Notes: generated by a model not told the origin, from the letters alone. DNA of 64,000 nucleotides from Chryseobacterium sp. Leaf405 (GCF_001425355.1 NZ_LMQN01000015.1:1128702-1192701), one strand, 5' to 3'; counted from the stretch's first letter, positions 8,000-16,790 are shown. A program made the numbers and translations.

Positions 8000-10117
8000 A
8001 TGAGACGGGAAGTTCAGAATAAAACTCCTCAATTTAATATAACTGAAAAAAATACGGAAGTCTATTTCTTTGAAAAAGACGGATTGCAACTGAAATCTGC
8101 CTATAAAAAAGAAGACATAAAAGATAAGACCATTGCTGATGGTTCTCCGGGAATTGCACCTTATTTAAGAGGACCTTATTCCACAATGTATGTTCAGAAA
8201 CCGTGGACGATCCGCCAGTATGCAGGTTTTTCCACAGCAGAAGAGTCAAATGCTTTTTACAGAAGAAATTTGGCTGCAGGTCAAAAAGGACTTTCCGTGG
8301 CTTTTGATCTGGCGACACACAGAGGGTACGATTCAGATCATACAAGAGTTGTTGGTGATGTAGGAAAAGCAGGAGTTGCTATTGATTCTGTGGAGGATAT
8401 GAAGATTTTATTTAATGAAATTCCATTAGATCAAATTTCGGTTTCCATGACGATGAACGGGGCAGTTTTGCCTATTTTATCTTTCTATATTGTAGCGGCA
8501 GAAGAGCAGGGAGTTTCTCAGGATTTACTTTCAGGAACGATTCAGAATGATATTTTGAAGGAGTTTATGGTAAGAAATACCTACATTTATCCGCCCACAC
8601 CTTCTATGAAGATTATTGCCGATATTTTTGAATATACTTCTAAAAATATTCCGAAGTTCAATTCAATTTCTATCTCAGGATATCATATGCAGGAAGCCGG
8701 CGCAACTCCGGTTCTGGAAATGGCTTATACGCTTGCAGACGGTTTGGAATACGTAAGAACCGGAATAAAAGCAGGAATGAATGTCGATGATTTTGCTCCA
8801 AGATTATCATTTTTCTGGGCAATCGGGATGAATCATTTCATGGAAATTGCTAAAATGCGTGCCGCAAGATATATTTGGGCTACATTACTAAAGCAATTTA
8901 ATCCTCAAAATCAAAAATCTTTAGCATTAAGAACACATTCGCAGACTTCGGGCTGGTCTTTAACGGAACAGGAGCCTTTCAATAATATTACAAGAACAGC
9001 CATTGAGGCGTTATCTTCAGCTTTAGGTGGAACCCAGTCTCTTCATACGAATGCTTTAGATGAAGCGATTGCTCTTCCGACGGATTATTCGGCAAAAATT
9101 GCGAGAAATACTCAGATTATTCTTCAGCAGGAAAGTGGAATCTGCGATGTGGTAGATCCGATGGGTGGAAGTAATTTAGTGGAATCGCTGACTCAGCAAA
9201 TGATCGAAGAAGCCATGAAATACATCGATGAGGTAGAGCAGGAAGGCGGAATGACAAAAGCTATTGAGGCCGGGATTCCAAAGATGAGAATTGAGGAAGC
9301 AGCAGCAAAAAAACAGGCTAAAATTGATAGTGGGGAAGAATTTATTATTGGGGTAAATTCATTCAGATCTTCATTAAAACAAGGTCAAATTGAGATTCTT
9401 GATATTGACAATACGGAAGTTCGCAGAAAACAAATCGAAAGATTAGAATCTATAAAATCAAATAGAAACACCGTAGCGGTGAGCCAAATTTTAGATGAAA
9501 TTCGTGAATGTGCGAAGTCTGGAAAAGGAAACCTTCTGGCATTGTGCATTGAAGCAGCTCGTAGAAGAGTGACATTGGGAGAAATGAGTGATGCGATGGA
9601 AGAAAGTTTCGGAAGATACAAAGCGAATATCAGAACAATTTCAGGAGTTTATGCCATGAATGCAGGTAAAAACGAATATTTTAGTCAGGCGCTCGAGCTT
9701 ACCCAAAAATTTGAGGAAGAAGAAGGTCGCCGTCCAAGAATTATGGTGGCAAAAATGGGACAGGATGGTCACGACAGAGGTGCAAAAGTAGTGGCGACGG
9801 CGTTTGCAGACATGGGATTTGACGTAGATGTTGCTCCCTTATTTCAGACTCCGGAAGAGGTGGCGAAACAGGCGGTTGAAAATGATGTTCACATTTTAGG
9901 GGTTTCAAGTTTGGCAGCCGGACATAAGACTTTAGTTCCACAGGTGGTGGAAGAACTGAAAAAACTCGGCGCAGATGATATCACGATCGTTGTTGGAGGC
10001 GTAATTCCTCAACAGGATTATGAATTTTTATATGCCAACGGAGCTGATTTTATTTTCGGTCCGGGAACGAATCTTCCCAAGTGCGCAGTTGATATTTTGG
10101 AGAAATTTTTACATTAA
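8000..10117 (+). CDS. scpA: Methylmalonyl-CoA mutase large (catalytic) subunit
   Basis: This adenosylcobalamin enzyme interconverts succinyl-CoA and methylmalonyl-CoA, linking propionate and odd-chain or branched-chain degradation to the TCA cycle. The 705 residues have the normal architecture: a TIM-barrel substrate domain ([20 protein letters not shown] near 55, then [13 protein letters not shown]) and a C-terminal B12-binding domain with [11 protein letters not shown], where His591 is the expected lower cobalt ligand. The usual small-subunit gene is not next to it: upstream is a peptidase and downstream a stress-type protein. Its chaperone GTPase MeaB is encoded ~10 kb away at 20536. It may be a homodimeric Scp-type enzyme or use a distant partner. 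Confidence 0.95.
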   Translation: MRREVQNKTPQFNITEKNTEVYFFEKDGLQLKSAYKKEDIKDKTIADGSPGIAPYLRGPYSTMYVQKPWTIRQYAGFSTAEESNAFYRRNLAAGQKGLSVAFDLATHRGYDSDHTRVVGDVGKAGVAIDSVEDMKILFNEIPLDQISVSMTMNGAVLPILSFYIVAAEEQGVSQDLLSGTIQNDILKEFMVRNTYIYPPTPSMKIIADIFEYTSKNIPKFNSISISGYHMQEAGATPVLEMAYTLADGLEYVRTGIKAGMNVDDFAPRLSFFWAIGMNHFMEIAKMRAARYIWATLLKQFNPQNQKSLALRTHSQTSGWSLTEQEPFNNITRTAIEALSSALGGTQSLHTNALDEAIALPTDYSAKIARNTQIILQQESGICDVVDPMGGSNLVESLTQQMIEEAMKYIDEVEQEGGMTKAIEAGIPKMRIEEAAAKKQAKIDSGEEFIIGVNSFRSSLKQGQIEILDIDNTEVRRKQIERLESIKSNRNTVAVSQILDEIRECAKSGKGNLLALCIEAARRRVTLGEMSDAMEESFGRYKANIRTISGVYAMNAGKNEYFSQALELTQKFEEEEGRRPRIMVAKMGQDGHDRGAKVVATAFADMGFDVDVAPLFQTPEEVAKQAVENDVHILGVSSLAAGHKTLVPQVVEELKKLGADDITIVVGGVIPQQDYEFLYANGADFIFGPGTNLPKCAVDILEKFLH

Positions 10118-10183
10118 ATTAACTTTTACAACTTATAAATTGCACAGCTTTTGTACTGTAGACCATAACCAAAACAAAATATC

Positions 10184-10687
10184 ATGGCTTATACAGTAAT
10201 TTCAGTATTTCCTGTGACTGTGGATACAGAGGAAATTAAAAAAGATTTGCAGGAAAATGGTTTCGATGAAGCCAATATTATTATTTCCAAATCAAATATA
10301 GAGAGCGGATTGTCTGCTGATCATTATCAGGAAGACGAACAGACTAAAAGTTTCTTTGAATATACCTTTGCACACGACACGGAAATGTTGGATGCATATC
10401 GCAAACACAGTATTGGAAGAAATAATGTGATTGTCTATGCAGATGGTCTCGAACAAGCCGCCGCAGCCAAATCTGTGCTGAACAGAAATGGTGCGTTAGA
10501 AGTGTACAGAAAACCTACAGAAGATCAGAAAAAAGATATTCCCGAAGGTATGACAGAACAGGAATATGACGGAATCATTGCGAAAGCGAGACATAATGTG
10601 TATTTCCTTGGTTCAGAAAGAGTGTACCACCCTAATGTTATAAAAGGTATGGATGATCCTATGGACGATATGGGCTCAAAAGATTAA
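10184..10687 (+). CDS. Small general-stress-type protein (YflT-like)
   Basis: The 167-residue soluble, acidic protein starts MAYTVISVFP and shows a repeated beta-alpha-beta layout with VDTEEIKKDLQENGF and NNVIVYADGLEQAAAAKSVL. This resembles the YflT/general stress protein 17M domain, in which a short alpha/beta unit packs variable loops. The C-terminal 30 residues are charged and probably unstructured. There is no signal peptide or membrane segment. It lies 66 bases after scpA and ends in a bidirectional terminator. The molecular function of this family is not established. The match was made by eye. Confidence 0.6.
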   Translation: MAYTVISVFPVTVDTEEIKKDLQENGFDEANIIISKSNIESGLSADHYQEDEQTKSFFEYTFAHDTEMLDAYRKHSIGRNNVIVYADGLEQAAAAKSVLNRNGALEVYRKPTEDQKKDIPEGMTEQEYDGIIAKARHNVYFLGSERVYHPNVIKGMDDPMDDMGSKD

Positions 10688-10710
10688 AATTTAAGATAAT
10701 TAATAAATAA

Positions 10711-10741
10711 AATGGCTACCAGAATTGATAGCCATTTTTTA
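10711..10741. terminator. Bidirectional terminator between convergent genes
   Basis: An 8-bp stem (AATGGCTA / TAGCCATT) with T tracts on both strands lies between the plus gene ending at 10687 and the minus gene ending at 10739. Confidence 0.75.
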
Positions 10742-11899
10742 TATTTTCCAGGATTTTATCAGCCAACGATAAATCAGTTCTTTCACAAAGAAATAAACCA
10801 ATATCGGGATTACAATAATAGCAGTCCAAAGCAAAGGATTAATATACATCGATAATAACCCGTTGGAAACACTTGATTTTGCGATAAAATACTGTCCGAC
10901 AGCAATAATTCCTAAGCTTAAAATCAGGACGATCATCAAATTGATACTGAAACGTCTGCTGATATCGCTCACCATTTTTTTCGGTGAATAGCCCAAACTA
11001 TTTTTGATGGAAACCTCTTCCTGCTTTTCTAAAAACTGAATTTTAATAAAGCTTACAATAATATAAAGGCACAATGCAAAAATGAAAATTCCTAATATTG
11101 CAATAATATTTAAAACTAAAAACAGTTTAGATTTAATCTTTGCAGAACGCAGACTTTCCTGATTAGATTCAAAATTATTTTCTTTCATTTTGGTAATTAA
11201 ACCTTCGTCTCCCGAATCTTTTACCTGAACCAGAACTCTATTGAAGATTCTTGGTTGATTCGCCAGTTGAGGTTTTTCAGCCAAATTCAAAGAATCAAGA
11301 AATTTTTTCGGAATCAAAACGGAATGAATTCTGTTTGAAAGTCCAACCATTCTTCCTTTATAAGTTTTGTTTTGTTTATTGACAACAATATTAATATTGA
11401 TCTCAATTTTCTTGGCAAAATCTTCTGAAATCTGCGGCAAACCTTGATTTAAGGCAAATCCGTAATTATAAAGATTTAAATATTCTCTTGAAATAATAAT
11501 AGGAATGACATCACCTTTCACCTGAAATTCTTCCTCGGTTAAAGGAGCATCAATTGCTTTTAAATCTACTCCTTCAAAGTACAAATCGGTGTAAAAAGGA
11601 ATAAAATCACCGCCATTTGCCGAAGCTTTAAATTCGTTGGCAGAAAAAGGATAAACACTTTTTACTTCCTGCCATTGCTTCAGTTTCGCAATATCATTTT
11701 CATTAAATCCCAAAAGTTCTTTTCGCCCGATATTATCAGGCGTAATTTTCTTGCTGAAAGTCAGCCAATAATTGCTGTCACTGCTTTTACTTCCAAAAAG
11801 GCGGTTGGCATTTTCATACAATTGCAGGCAAGACAGCACCAAAATAAATGCGATAAATAATCCTGCATACAGTAAAATTGAGCTAAAAATTTTCTTCAT
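10739..11899 (-). CDS. FtsX-like ABC transporter permease
   Basis: The 386-residue protein has an N-terminal membrane segment (SILLYAGLFIAFILVLSCL), a ~200-residue extracytoplasmic domain and three more membrane helices at about 260-285, 320-340 and 355-375, the classic FtsX/MacB four-helix plan. The coupling region ...QEEVSIKNSLGYSPKKM just before the last helix pair fits ABC permeases that contact the ATPase. It is the last gene of a three-gene minus-strand operon, six bases after the ATPase. The pair probably forms a type VII ABC system, which uses ATP for periplasmic or lipoprotein-related work rather than import. The substrate is unknown. The upstream lipoprotein may be a partner. Confidence 0.75.
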   Translation of the reverse strand: MKKIFSSILLYAGLFIAFILVLSCLQLYENANRLFGSKSSDSNYWLTFSKKITPDNIGRKELLGFNENDIAKLKQWQEVKSVYPFSANEFKASANGGDFIPFYTDLYFEGVDLKAIDAPLTEEEFQVKGDVIPIIISREYLNLYNYGFALNQGLPQISEDFAKKIEININIVVNKQNKTYKGRMVGLSNRIHSVLIPKKFLDSLNLAEKPQLANQPRIFNRVLVQVKDSGDEGLITKMKENNFESNQESLRSAKIKSKLFLVLNIIAILGIFIFALCLYIIVSFIKIQFLEKQEEVSIKNSLGYSPKKMVSDISRRFSINLMIVLILSLGIIAVGQYFIAKSSVSNGLLSMYINPLLWTAIIVIPILVYFFVKELIYRWLIKSWKI

Positions 11900-11905
11900 A
11901 CGCTT

Positions 11906-12553
11906 TTATAAATGAAGAATTTGATATTCATGTTCAAAAGGAAATTCATTCAGTTCAAAAAATATCACTGAGCTTCCGCTTTCCTGAGATACCTCGTTAA
12001 TTAATGAGAAGGCAATTTTTTTGTTGTTCAAATCTAAATGACTGAAACATTCATCATAAATCAGAAAATCCGTAGGATTCACCAGACTTCTTACGATAGC
12101 ACTTCTCTGCCTTTCACCATACGAACAGTTTTCAGCTTTTTTATGGAGCAGATTTTCAACACCTAATCTTGAGGCATATTCTTCCATTTTGGGAATGAAT
12201 TTCTTTTTGTCTTTATTAAAAACACGGAGTAAAATATTTTCCGAAATGGTAAGATTTTTAATCAACCGTACATCCTGAAATAATAAACTTACCCCATCTT
12301 TTCTGTTTTCCACAATTTTCTCAAGGTGAAGTGATTTTACAGTCTGCTGATCATATTTTATATCTCCCTCATACTGAGAATGAGTGCCCAGAATTGCCGT
12401 GGCAAGAGTGGATTTCCCACTCCCGGAAGGCGCAACAATCAGGAATTTTTCCCCTTTTTGGAAAATGATATTCTTTTTCCAAATTTCAGATTGTTCTACA
12501 TTTCTGGGAGTGAAATATTTTGGTGAAATATGTTCTAAAACAATATTATCCAT
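11906..12553 (-). CDS. ABC transporter ATP-binding protein
   Basis: This 215-residue ATPase has Walker A APSGSGKSTLA near 43, the Q-loop in LLFQDVRL, a variant signature SYGERQR in place of LSGGQ, and Walker B FLIYDECFSHLD. The size fits the compact LolD/FtsE-type subunits that partner FtsX-like permeases. Its ATG overlaps the end of the upstream lipoprotein gene by 8 bases and the permease follows after 6, so the three genes are probably translationally coupled. The altered signature motif and the Cys after the Walker B glutamate are seen in the sequence. Whether they slow ATP turnover is not known. Confidence 0.85.
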   Translation of the reverse strand: MDNIVLEHISPKYFTPRNVEQSEIWKKNIIFQKGEKFLIVAPSGSGKSTLATAILGTHSQYEGDIKYDQQTVKSLHLEKIVENRKDGVSLLFQDVRLIKNLTISENILLRVFNKDKKKFIPKMEEYASRLGVENLLHKKAENCSYGERQRSAIVRSLVNPTDFLIYDECFSHLDLNNKKIAFSLINEVSQESGSSVIFFELNEFPFEHEYQILHL

Positions 12554-13997
12554 TCATTATCAAATAATACAATGCGTTTTCATCTTTTTTGTCTAAAGTA
12601 AATACGGTTTTAGAAACAAGATTTCCGCCGTCTTCTTTAGATTCGTTGGTCATATCTACAACTTTTATGGTAGTCGCATTATGCTTTTGATTATAATCCG
12701 TTCCATCAGACCAGGAATAAGCGGTAATGCCGGATTTTTTATCCAATTTAGAATTTTTCCCTGCTTTTTTATTTTGGAACTGATTAATGATATTGTTGTC
12801 TTCAGAAAAAAGTACTTCATCATCAGCGATCATATATTTTTTACCTTGACCTAAAGGACCAGCAAGTAAAGACATAAGATTATCTTTTTTCTTTGGATTA
12901 AAGCCCAATACGAACGCATTGTTTCTTGGCTGGTAATAATCCATGGTATCCGTAGGAATAGTTTTGAAATCTATAAAAGCATAATCTCCTGTAAAAGTAG
13001 AAGTAATATCTTCCAGTGTTTTATTTGTCGAAGCTAAATAGTGATTGATTGTCGCTTCAAAACCGGCTTCTTTCACCAAATATCTCATAAAATCTAAACT
13101 GAAAAATCCGATGGTAAAAGATTTTGCATTATCCAATTCTACGTTTTTTACCAAATCGTAGTTCACTTTATTTTTATCATAATATTTCTCAACAACTTTC
13201 TTCATATCACTGTTGAAAAACGTTTTGGTTTCCATGTCAGCTTTTCCTTTATCAAAATTGAAATCAAACCCAATTCCTGAATCTTTAATCAATTTGTTTA
13301 CGGCAAGAGTTTCGATGTATCCTTTTGATGCATAACTTGCTACAGCAGCCAGATTTACCCATCCACTAATATCTTTATTATCTACCAGAGATTGATTGAC
13401 CTGATCTTTAATGGCATCATTGGAAGTTGCTTTTCTTGCCCAGAAATCCGTGAAATATTTCTCGTTCAGTTTGGCAGAAGGTTCTTGAGTATTGTAAGAA
13501 TTATATCCCGCATAAGGATTGTATGATTTTTCGCTGGAAACAACGGCCAAATCACCCTTGATACTTCCCGTAAGTTTCCCGTCAACATAGATATAATCTT
13601 TTTTATCAATGGTTACTTTACTTTTCGTAAGATCAGACATGCTCTTTTGGAATTTAGCCTTGTCATTAATCCAGAAGAAAGCCTTTGGATCAGGATCGTT
13701 GGTAGATTTTCCCTGATCAACAATAAAATAAAGAGGTTTGTCGGTATCAATACCAGATTCTTTTGGTTTGCTTACCAGCTGCAAAAAGAATTTATCATCA
13801 TCCTTCAGATTTTTCTTTTCCTTTAAAATCTTATCAACAGGAATTTTGTCGGAAATAGTTTTCAGGTTTACTCTTGATAAACCTAAAGTTGCGTCTGTAG
13901 TGTACGTTAGAATTTCATTATTCTTATTCGAATTACACGAAAAAAGAACAGCAAATGCAAAAACGTAAAATAACGATTTCATTAAGGTGTTTTTCAT
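12546..13997 (-). CDS. DUF4836-like lipoprotein
   Basis: The 483-residue protein has a lipoprotein signal peptide (FAFAVLFSCNSN, lipid cysteine near 21). The mature part alternates short hydrophobic strands and charged loops, with LSRVNLKTISDKIPVDKIL, FIVDQGKS, FFWINDKAKFQKSM and YIYVDGKLTGSIKGDLAVVS. These resemble the DUF4836 family of Bacteroidota lipoproteins, which has no assigned biochemical role. It is the first gene of the operon with the ABC ATPase and FtsX-like permease, suggesting an envelope job tied to that transporter. A TATATTTG box is upstream. Confidence 0.65.
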   Translation of the reverse strand: MKNTLMKSLFYVFAFAVLFSCNSNKNNEILTYTTDATLGLSRVNLKTISDKIPVDKILKEKKNLKDDDKFFLQLVSKPKESGIDTDKPLYFIVDQGKSTNDPDPKAFFWINDKAKFQKSMSDLTKSKVTIDKKDYIYVDGKLTGSIKGDLAVVSSEKSYNPYAGYNSYNTQEPSAKLNEKYFTDFWARKATSNDAIKDQVNQSLVDNKDISGWVNLAAVASYASKGYIETLAVNKLIKDSGIGFDFNFDKGKADMETKTFFNSDMKKVVEKYYDKNKVNYDLVKNVELDNAKSFTIGFFSLDFMRYLVKEAGFEATINHYLASTNKTLEDITSTFTGDYAFIDFKTIPTDTMDYYQPRNNAFVLGFNPKKKDNLMSLLAGPLGQGKKYMIADDEVLFSEDNNIINQFQNKKAGKNSKLDKKSGITAYSWSDGTDYNQKHNATTIKVVDMTNESKEDGGNLVSKTVFTLDKKDENALYYLIMNG

Positions 13998-14019
13998 AAT
14001 TATATTTTGGTATAAGTAA

Positions 14020-14027
14020 CAAATATA
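14020..14027 (-). promoter_or_regulatory. -7 box for the DUF4836/ABC operon
   Basis: On the minus strand the bases read TATATTTG (TAnnTTTG), 23 bases before the ATG at 13997. Confidence 0.5.
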
Positions 14028-14105
14028 ACATTTTGTACCGAATAAGTCTCATTTGTAGTGAACTAAGAAAAAATGAAAAAAAGTTTTCATTTTCAGAAAA
14101 ATGTA

Positions 14106-14113
14106 TATCTTTG
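14106..14113 (+). promoter_or_regulatory. -7 box of the short leader-like transcript
   Basis: TATCTTTG is an exact TAnnTTTG match. The start of transcription is expected near 14119, about 37 bases before the small ORF. Confidence 0.6.
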
Positions 14114-14155
14114 CGTCAGAGAATAAAGTTTAACCATTTAAAAAACAACGAAGCA

Positions 14156-14233
14156 ATGTTCAAATTCAATCTACATTCATCAGTAGGATTGCCTTTTGCA
14201 AAGGCGAGGCTTCGTGGTATGGTACATTCATAG
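14156..14233 (+). CDS. 25-codon small ORF in its own short transcription unit
   Basis: ATG at 14156 and stop at 14231-14233 encode a basic peptide starting MFKFNLHSS and ending RLRGMVHS. It sits between a promoter box (14106) and a strong terminator (14256-14288), so the primary transcript would be about 170 bases. The start-codon region can be locked: ACGAAGC at 14148-14154 pairs perfectly with GCTTCGT at 14209-14215, and a second hairpin GCCTTT-TGC-AAAGGC at 14191-14205 lies inside. It could be a leader peptide with attenuator, a small functional peptide, or a small RNA whose ORF is incidental. The next gene on the same strand is the RtcB-PrfH operon. Confidence 0.4.
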   Translation: MFKFNLHSSVGLPFAKARLRGMVHS

Positions 14234-14255
14234 AATAACAGTATATTGAAATATC

Positions 14256-14288
14256 AAAACCCGAAGTCGTAAGATTTTCGGGTTTTTT
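14256..14288 (+). terminator. Strong terminator after the 25-codon ORF
   Basis: A perfect 10-bp stem (AAAACCCGAA / TTCGGGTTTT) continues into further Ts, 22 bases after the small ORF stop. Confidence 0.85.
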
Positions 14289-14361
14289 ATTGCGCAATAT
14301 TTCAAACTTAAAGTTTCCCCGAAATCTTTTTTATCAATAATTATTAAAAAAATAATGGAGT

Positions 14362-14412
14362 TGTTGTACGTCAGTTCGAGTAGCGAAGCGTATCGAGAAC
14401 TTTTTATCAGTT
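14362..14412. repeat. Dispersed flavobacterial intergenic repeat (TTCGAG...TATCGAGAAC type)
   Basis: The stretch GTCAGTTCGAGTAGCGAAG followed by CGTATCGAGAACTTTTT has the form of short dispersed repeats that I recall as common between genes in Chryseobacterium and relatives. Here it lies between the leader-like transcript and the RtcB operon. Only the sequence pattern is seen; copy number in the genome was not checked. Confidence 0.4.
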
Positions 14413-14429
14413 TTTTAAAACAATCAATT

Positions 14430-14454
14430 TCAACTAGACTAAATTTCTAGTTGA
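14430..14454. promoter_or_regulatory. Perfect inverted repeat upstream of the RtcB-PrfH operon
   Basis: TCAACTAGA and TCTAGTTGA form a perfect 9-bp inverted repeat with a 7-base spacer, ending 45 bases before the first gene. The spacer and right arm contain TAAATTTC, one base from a -7 box, so this could be an operator over a promoter or a leader hairpin. Confidence 0.45.
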
Positions 14455-14498
14455 TTAAGAAAAGTATGTGATTTATTAAATCTCATATCTAATAATAA

Positions 14499-15251
14499 AT
14501 GGGAAAAGATAACCTTTTGTTTTCCAGATTGAGAAGTCTGAGAAGCAGAAAAAGAATAGTTAAAAAAGATGTAGAAAAACAGATCAGACAAAAGTATAAA
14601 CGTAGTAACAAACTTTGGGAATTGAGAAGAAAGACTCCGTTAGTTCCTTTGGAAAATCCTTATCAGAAAGGTTTTATGAGATTTTTTGTGGTAAGAGATG
14701 ATGTAAAACGTTCTAAAGACGGAGATTTTTTTCAGGGAATTCTAAGTAAGATTAATACAAAAATGTATTCCGAAACCCGGAAATTCTTAAAAAAGAAAAG
14801 AAAATTCGGGCGAAGAATTTATGTTGAAAGAGAGCAGAAATTGGTTCAGCTTTCAACCCATCAATGGAATGATCCCAAGTTAGGGTTAACGACCAGAGAA
14901 AAACAATATTTTCTGAAAAGAGAAGAATACAATCCGTTCAGGAAAAGATATAACGTTTACTACGAATTTATTGAGCCATGGAGATTTGTATTCAGAGTAA
15001 AACAAAATATGATTACTCATTACAAACCTTTGCATTCCGATTTGGAAAAAGAAATAGATGAACTGGATTCTTATTTAAGTCAGCATAAAATTGTTGGATT
15101 AGTCAATAAGAAAATTCATGGTGAATCTGGCAATTGGAAAAACTACGGCGAGCAAACTGATCTTATCGAAAGTAAAAAATACTTTCACTACAAAATGTCT
15201 GCAACAGGGATTGCAGAAAGTTTAGAGGACTATAAAGTCCGAAAATTTTAA
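14499..15251 (+). CDS. Basic protein of unknown function, first gene of RtcB-PrfH operon
   Basis: This 250-residue soluble protein has no signal peptide or membrane helix. The N-terminal 50 residues are extremely rich in Lys and Arg (RLRSLRSRKRIVKKD), and further clusters (KKKRKFGRR) lie near residue 100, consistent with binding RNA or ribosomes. Later motifs include YVEREQKLV, TTREKQYFLKREEYNPF and a C-terminal FHYKMSATGIAESLEDY. I do not recognise a family. It lies 10 bases before rtcB on the same strand, so it is almost certainly co-expressed with the ligase. A role in RNA or ribosome recognition is inference from charge and context only. Confidence 0.65.
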   Translation: MGKDNLLFSRLRSLRSRKRIVKKDVEKQIRQKYKRSNKLWELRRKTPLVPLENPYQKGFMRFFVVRDDVKRSKDGDFFQGILSKINTKMYSETRKFLKKKRKFGRRIYVEREQKLVQLSTHQWNDPKLGLTTREKQYFLKREEYNPFRKRYNVYYEFIEPWRFVFRVKQNMITHYKPLHSDLEKEIDELDSYLSQHKIVGLVNKKIHGESGNWKNYGEQTDLIESKKYFHYKMSATGIAESLEDYKVRKF

Positions 15252-15261
15252 AATAAAAACA

Positions 15262-16653
15262 ATGGGAAATTTAAAACTAAAAGGAAAAGATATATTAAAA
15301 ATAGGCTATCCGAACAATCAGAGTGTAAATATTGCTTTGGAAGTTATGAAAAGGAATTTTGCAACGAAAAATATTCATCATGTAAAGTCTCTTTTAAAGG
15401 AAATTCTGCAAAATCCGGAGCAATTCGAAAAAGATTTAACCTTCGGGCAAATTGCAGAAGCTTTGCTTTCATCAAAGAAAACGGAAAAAAGAATGCTCAA
15501 CACAAACAGAGCAACATTTAATATTTTCGGAAATAATATTTCTGATGAAGCCAAAAATCAATTGTACACGGCTTTGAAACTTCCAATTTCAGTGCAGGGA
15601 GCTTTAATGCCTGATGCACACAGTGGTTACGGACTTCCAATTGGTGGAGTTTTAGCGATAGAAAATGCGGTGATTCCCTACGGAGTCGGCATGGATATCG
15701 GTTGCAGAATGAGCCTCAGTATTTTGGATACTCCTATTTCATATCTTGACGGAGCAAGAGATAAATATGAAAAAGCACTTGCTGAGCACACCAAATTCGG
15801 AATGTACGAAACACATAAATCTCACGTCGATCATGAAATTTTCAACAGAGATACCTTCGATATGATTCCGATTTTGAGAAGATTAAAAGGAAAAGCGATC
15901 AAACAAATGGGAAGTTCCGGTGGCGGAAATCACTTTGTAGAATTCGGAGAAGTGGAAATTACTGAAGAAGACGTACAAATCGGTCTTCCAAAAGGAAAAT
16001 ATCTTGGAATTCTTTCACACAGCGGTTCCCGTGGATTGGGAGCAGAAATCGCTCAATATTATTCGAGAGTTGCGACAGAACAATGTCCGTTGCCCAAAGA
16101 AGCACAACAATTCGCCTGGCTGGATTTGAGCACGCATCTCGGTTTAGAATACTGGACAGCGATGAATTTAGCAGGAGATTATGCTTCGGCTTGTCACGAC
16201 GACATTCACAGAAGATTGGTGAAAGTAGTCGGAGGAAGAGTAAAAGCAAGAATTGAAAACCATCACAATTTTGCATGGAAAGAAACTCACAATGGAAAAG
16301 AAGTGATTGTTCACAGAAAAGGAGCCACACCGGCTAACGAAAATGAATTGGGAATGATTCCCGGATCCATGACCGCAAAAGGTTTTATCGTTCGTGGAAA
16401 AGGAAATCCTGATTCTCTGAATTCGGCTTCTCACGGTGCAGGAAGAGCGCATTCCAGAGGAGAATGTAGAAATCTTTTCACTCAAAATGACATTAAAAAA
16501 GAATTAAAACTCAAGAATGTCACTTTGATGGGTGGAAATACTGAAGAAGCACCAATGGCGTACAAAGATATCAACGAAGTCATGAATGCGCAAAGCGAAT
16601 TGGTAGATATTCTCGGAACCTTCCAACCCCGAATTGTGAGGATGGATAAGTAA
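15262..16653 (+). CDS. rtcB: RtcB-family RNA ligase
   Basis: RtcB joins RNA ends bearing a 2',3'-cyclic or 3'-phosphate to a 5'-OH using GTP and Mn2+. The 463 residues contain the family landmarks: PDAHSGYGLPIGG, GMDIGCRM with the metal-binding Asp and Cys, GGGNHFVE, SHSGSRGLG, HHNFAW, HRKGATPA, and the guanylylation site HGAGRAHSR (His391). All key residues seem intact, so an active ligase is expected. No archease gene is nearby. The neighbour prfH makes this an RtcB2-PrfH type locus. In E. coli such pairs repair 16S rRNA cut in the decoding centre, for example by colicin E3. The ATG at 15262 is preceded by an AT-rich spacer. Confidence 0.95.
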   Translation: MGNLKLKGKDILKIGYPNNQSVNIALEVMKRNFATKNIHHVKSLLKEILQNPEQFEKDLTFGQIAEALLSSKKTEKRMLNTNRATFNIFGNNISDEAKNQLYTALKLPISVQGALMPDAHSGYGLPIGGVLAIENAVIPYGVGMDIGCRMSLSILDTPISYLDGARDKYEKALAEHTKFGMYETHKSHVDHEIFNRDTFDMIPILRRLKGKAIKQMGSSGGGNHFVEFGEVEITEEDVQIGLPKGKYLGILSHSGSRGLGAEIAQYYSRVATEQCPLPKEAQQFAWLDLSTHLGLEYWTAMNLAGDYASACHDDIHRRLVKVVGGRVKARIENHHNFAWKETHNGKEVIVHRKGATPANENELGMIPGSMTAKGFIVRGKGNPDSLNSASHGAGRAHSRGECRNLFTQNDIKKELKLKNVTLMGGNTEEAPMAYKDINEVMNAQSELVDILGTFQPRIVRMDK

Positions 16654-16689
16654 ATTGATGATAGTTGTAATTGATAGATTTTGACTGGC

Positions 16690-16790
16690 AAATAGCACTG
16701 TCATTCAGAATGAAACGAAGTGGAGTGAAGAATCTACAAACAGGTTTCTCACAACACTTTGCTTCATTCGAAATGGCAAAAGCAGAAAAC
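16690..16790. repeat. Dispersed flavobacterial repeat (CATTCAGAATGAAACGAAG... type) inside operon
   Basis: The 156-base gap between rtcB and the next gene contains GTCATTCAGAATGAAACG, AAGTGGAGTGAAGAATCT and, further on, CTTCATTCGAAATGGC. This fits short dispersed repeats around GTCATTCTGAACGAAGTGAAG that I recall as frequent in Flavobacteriia intergenic regions. Its presence within an operon-like array suggests insertion. No ORF is seen in the repeat itself. Confidence 0.5.

Noticed and set aside
16168..16485. Minus-strand ORFs of 105 and 123 codons across rtcB
   Set aside because: They are out-of-frame shadows of a strongly conserved rtcB gene, have unusual composition and no ribosome-binding site.
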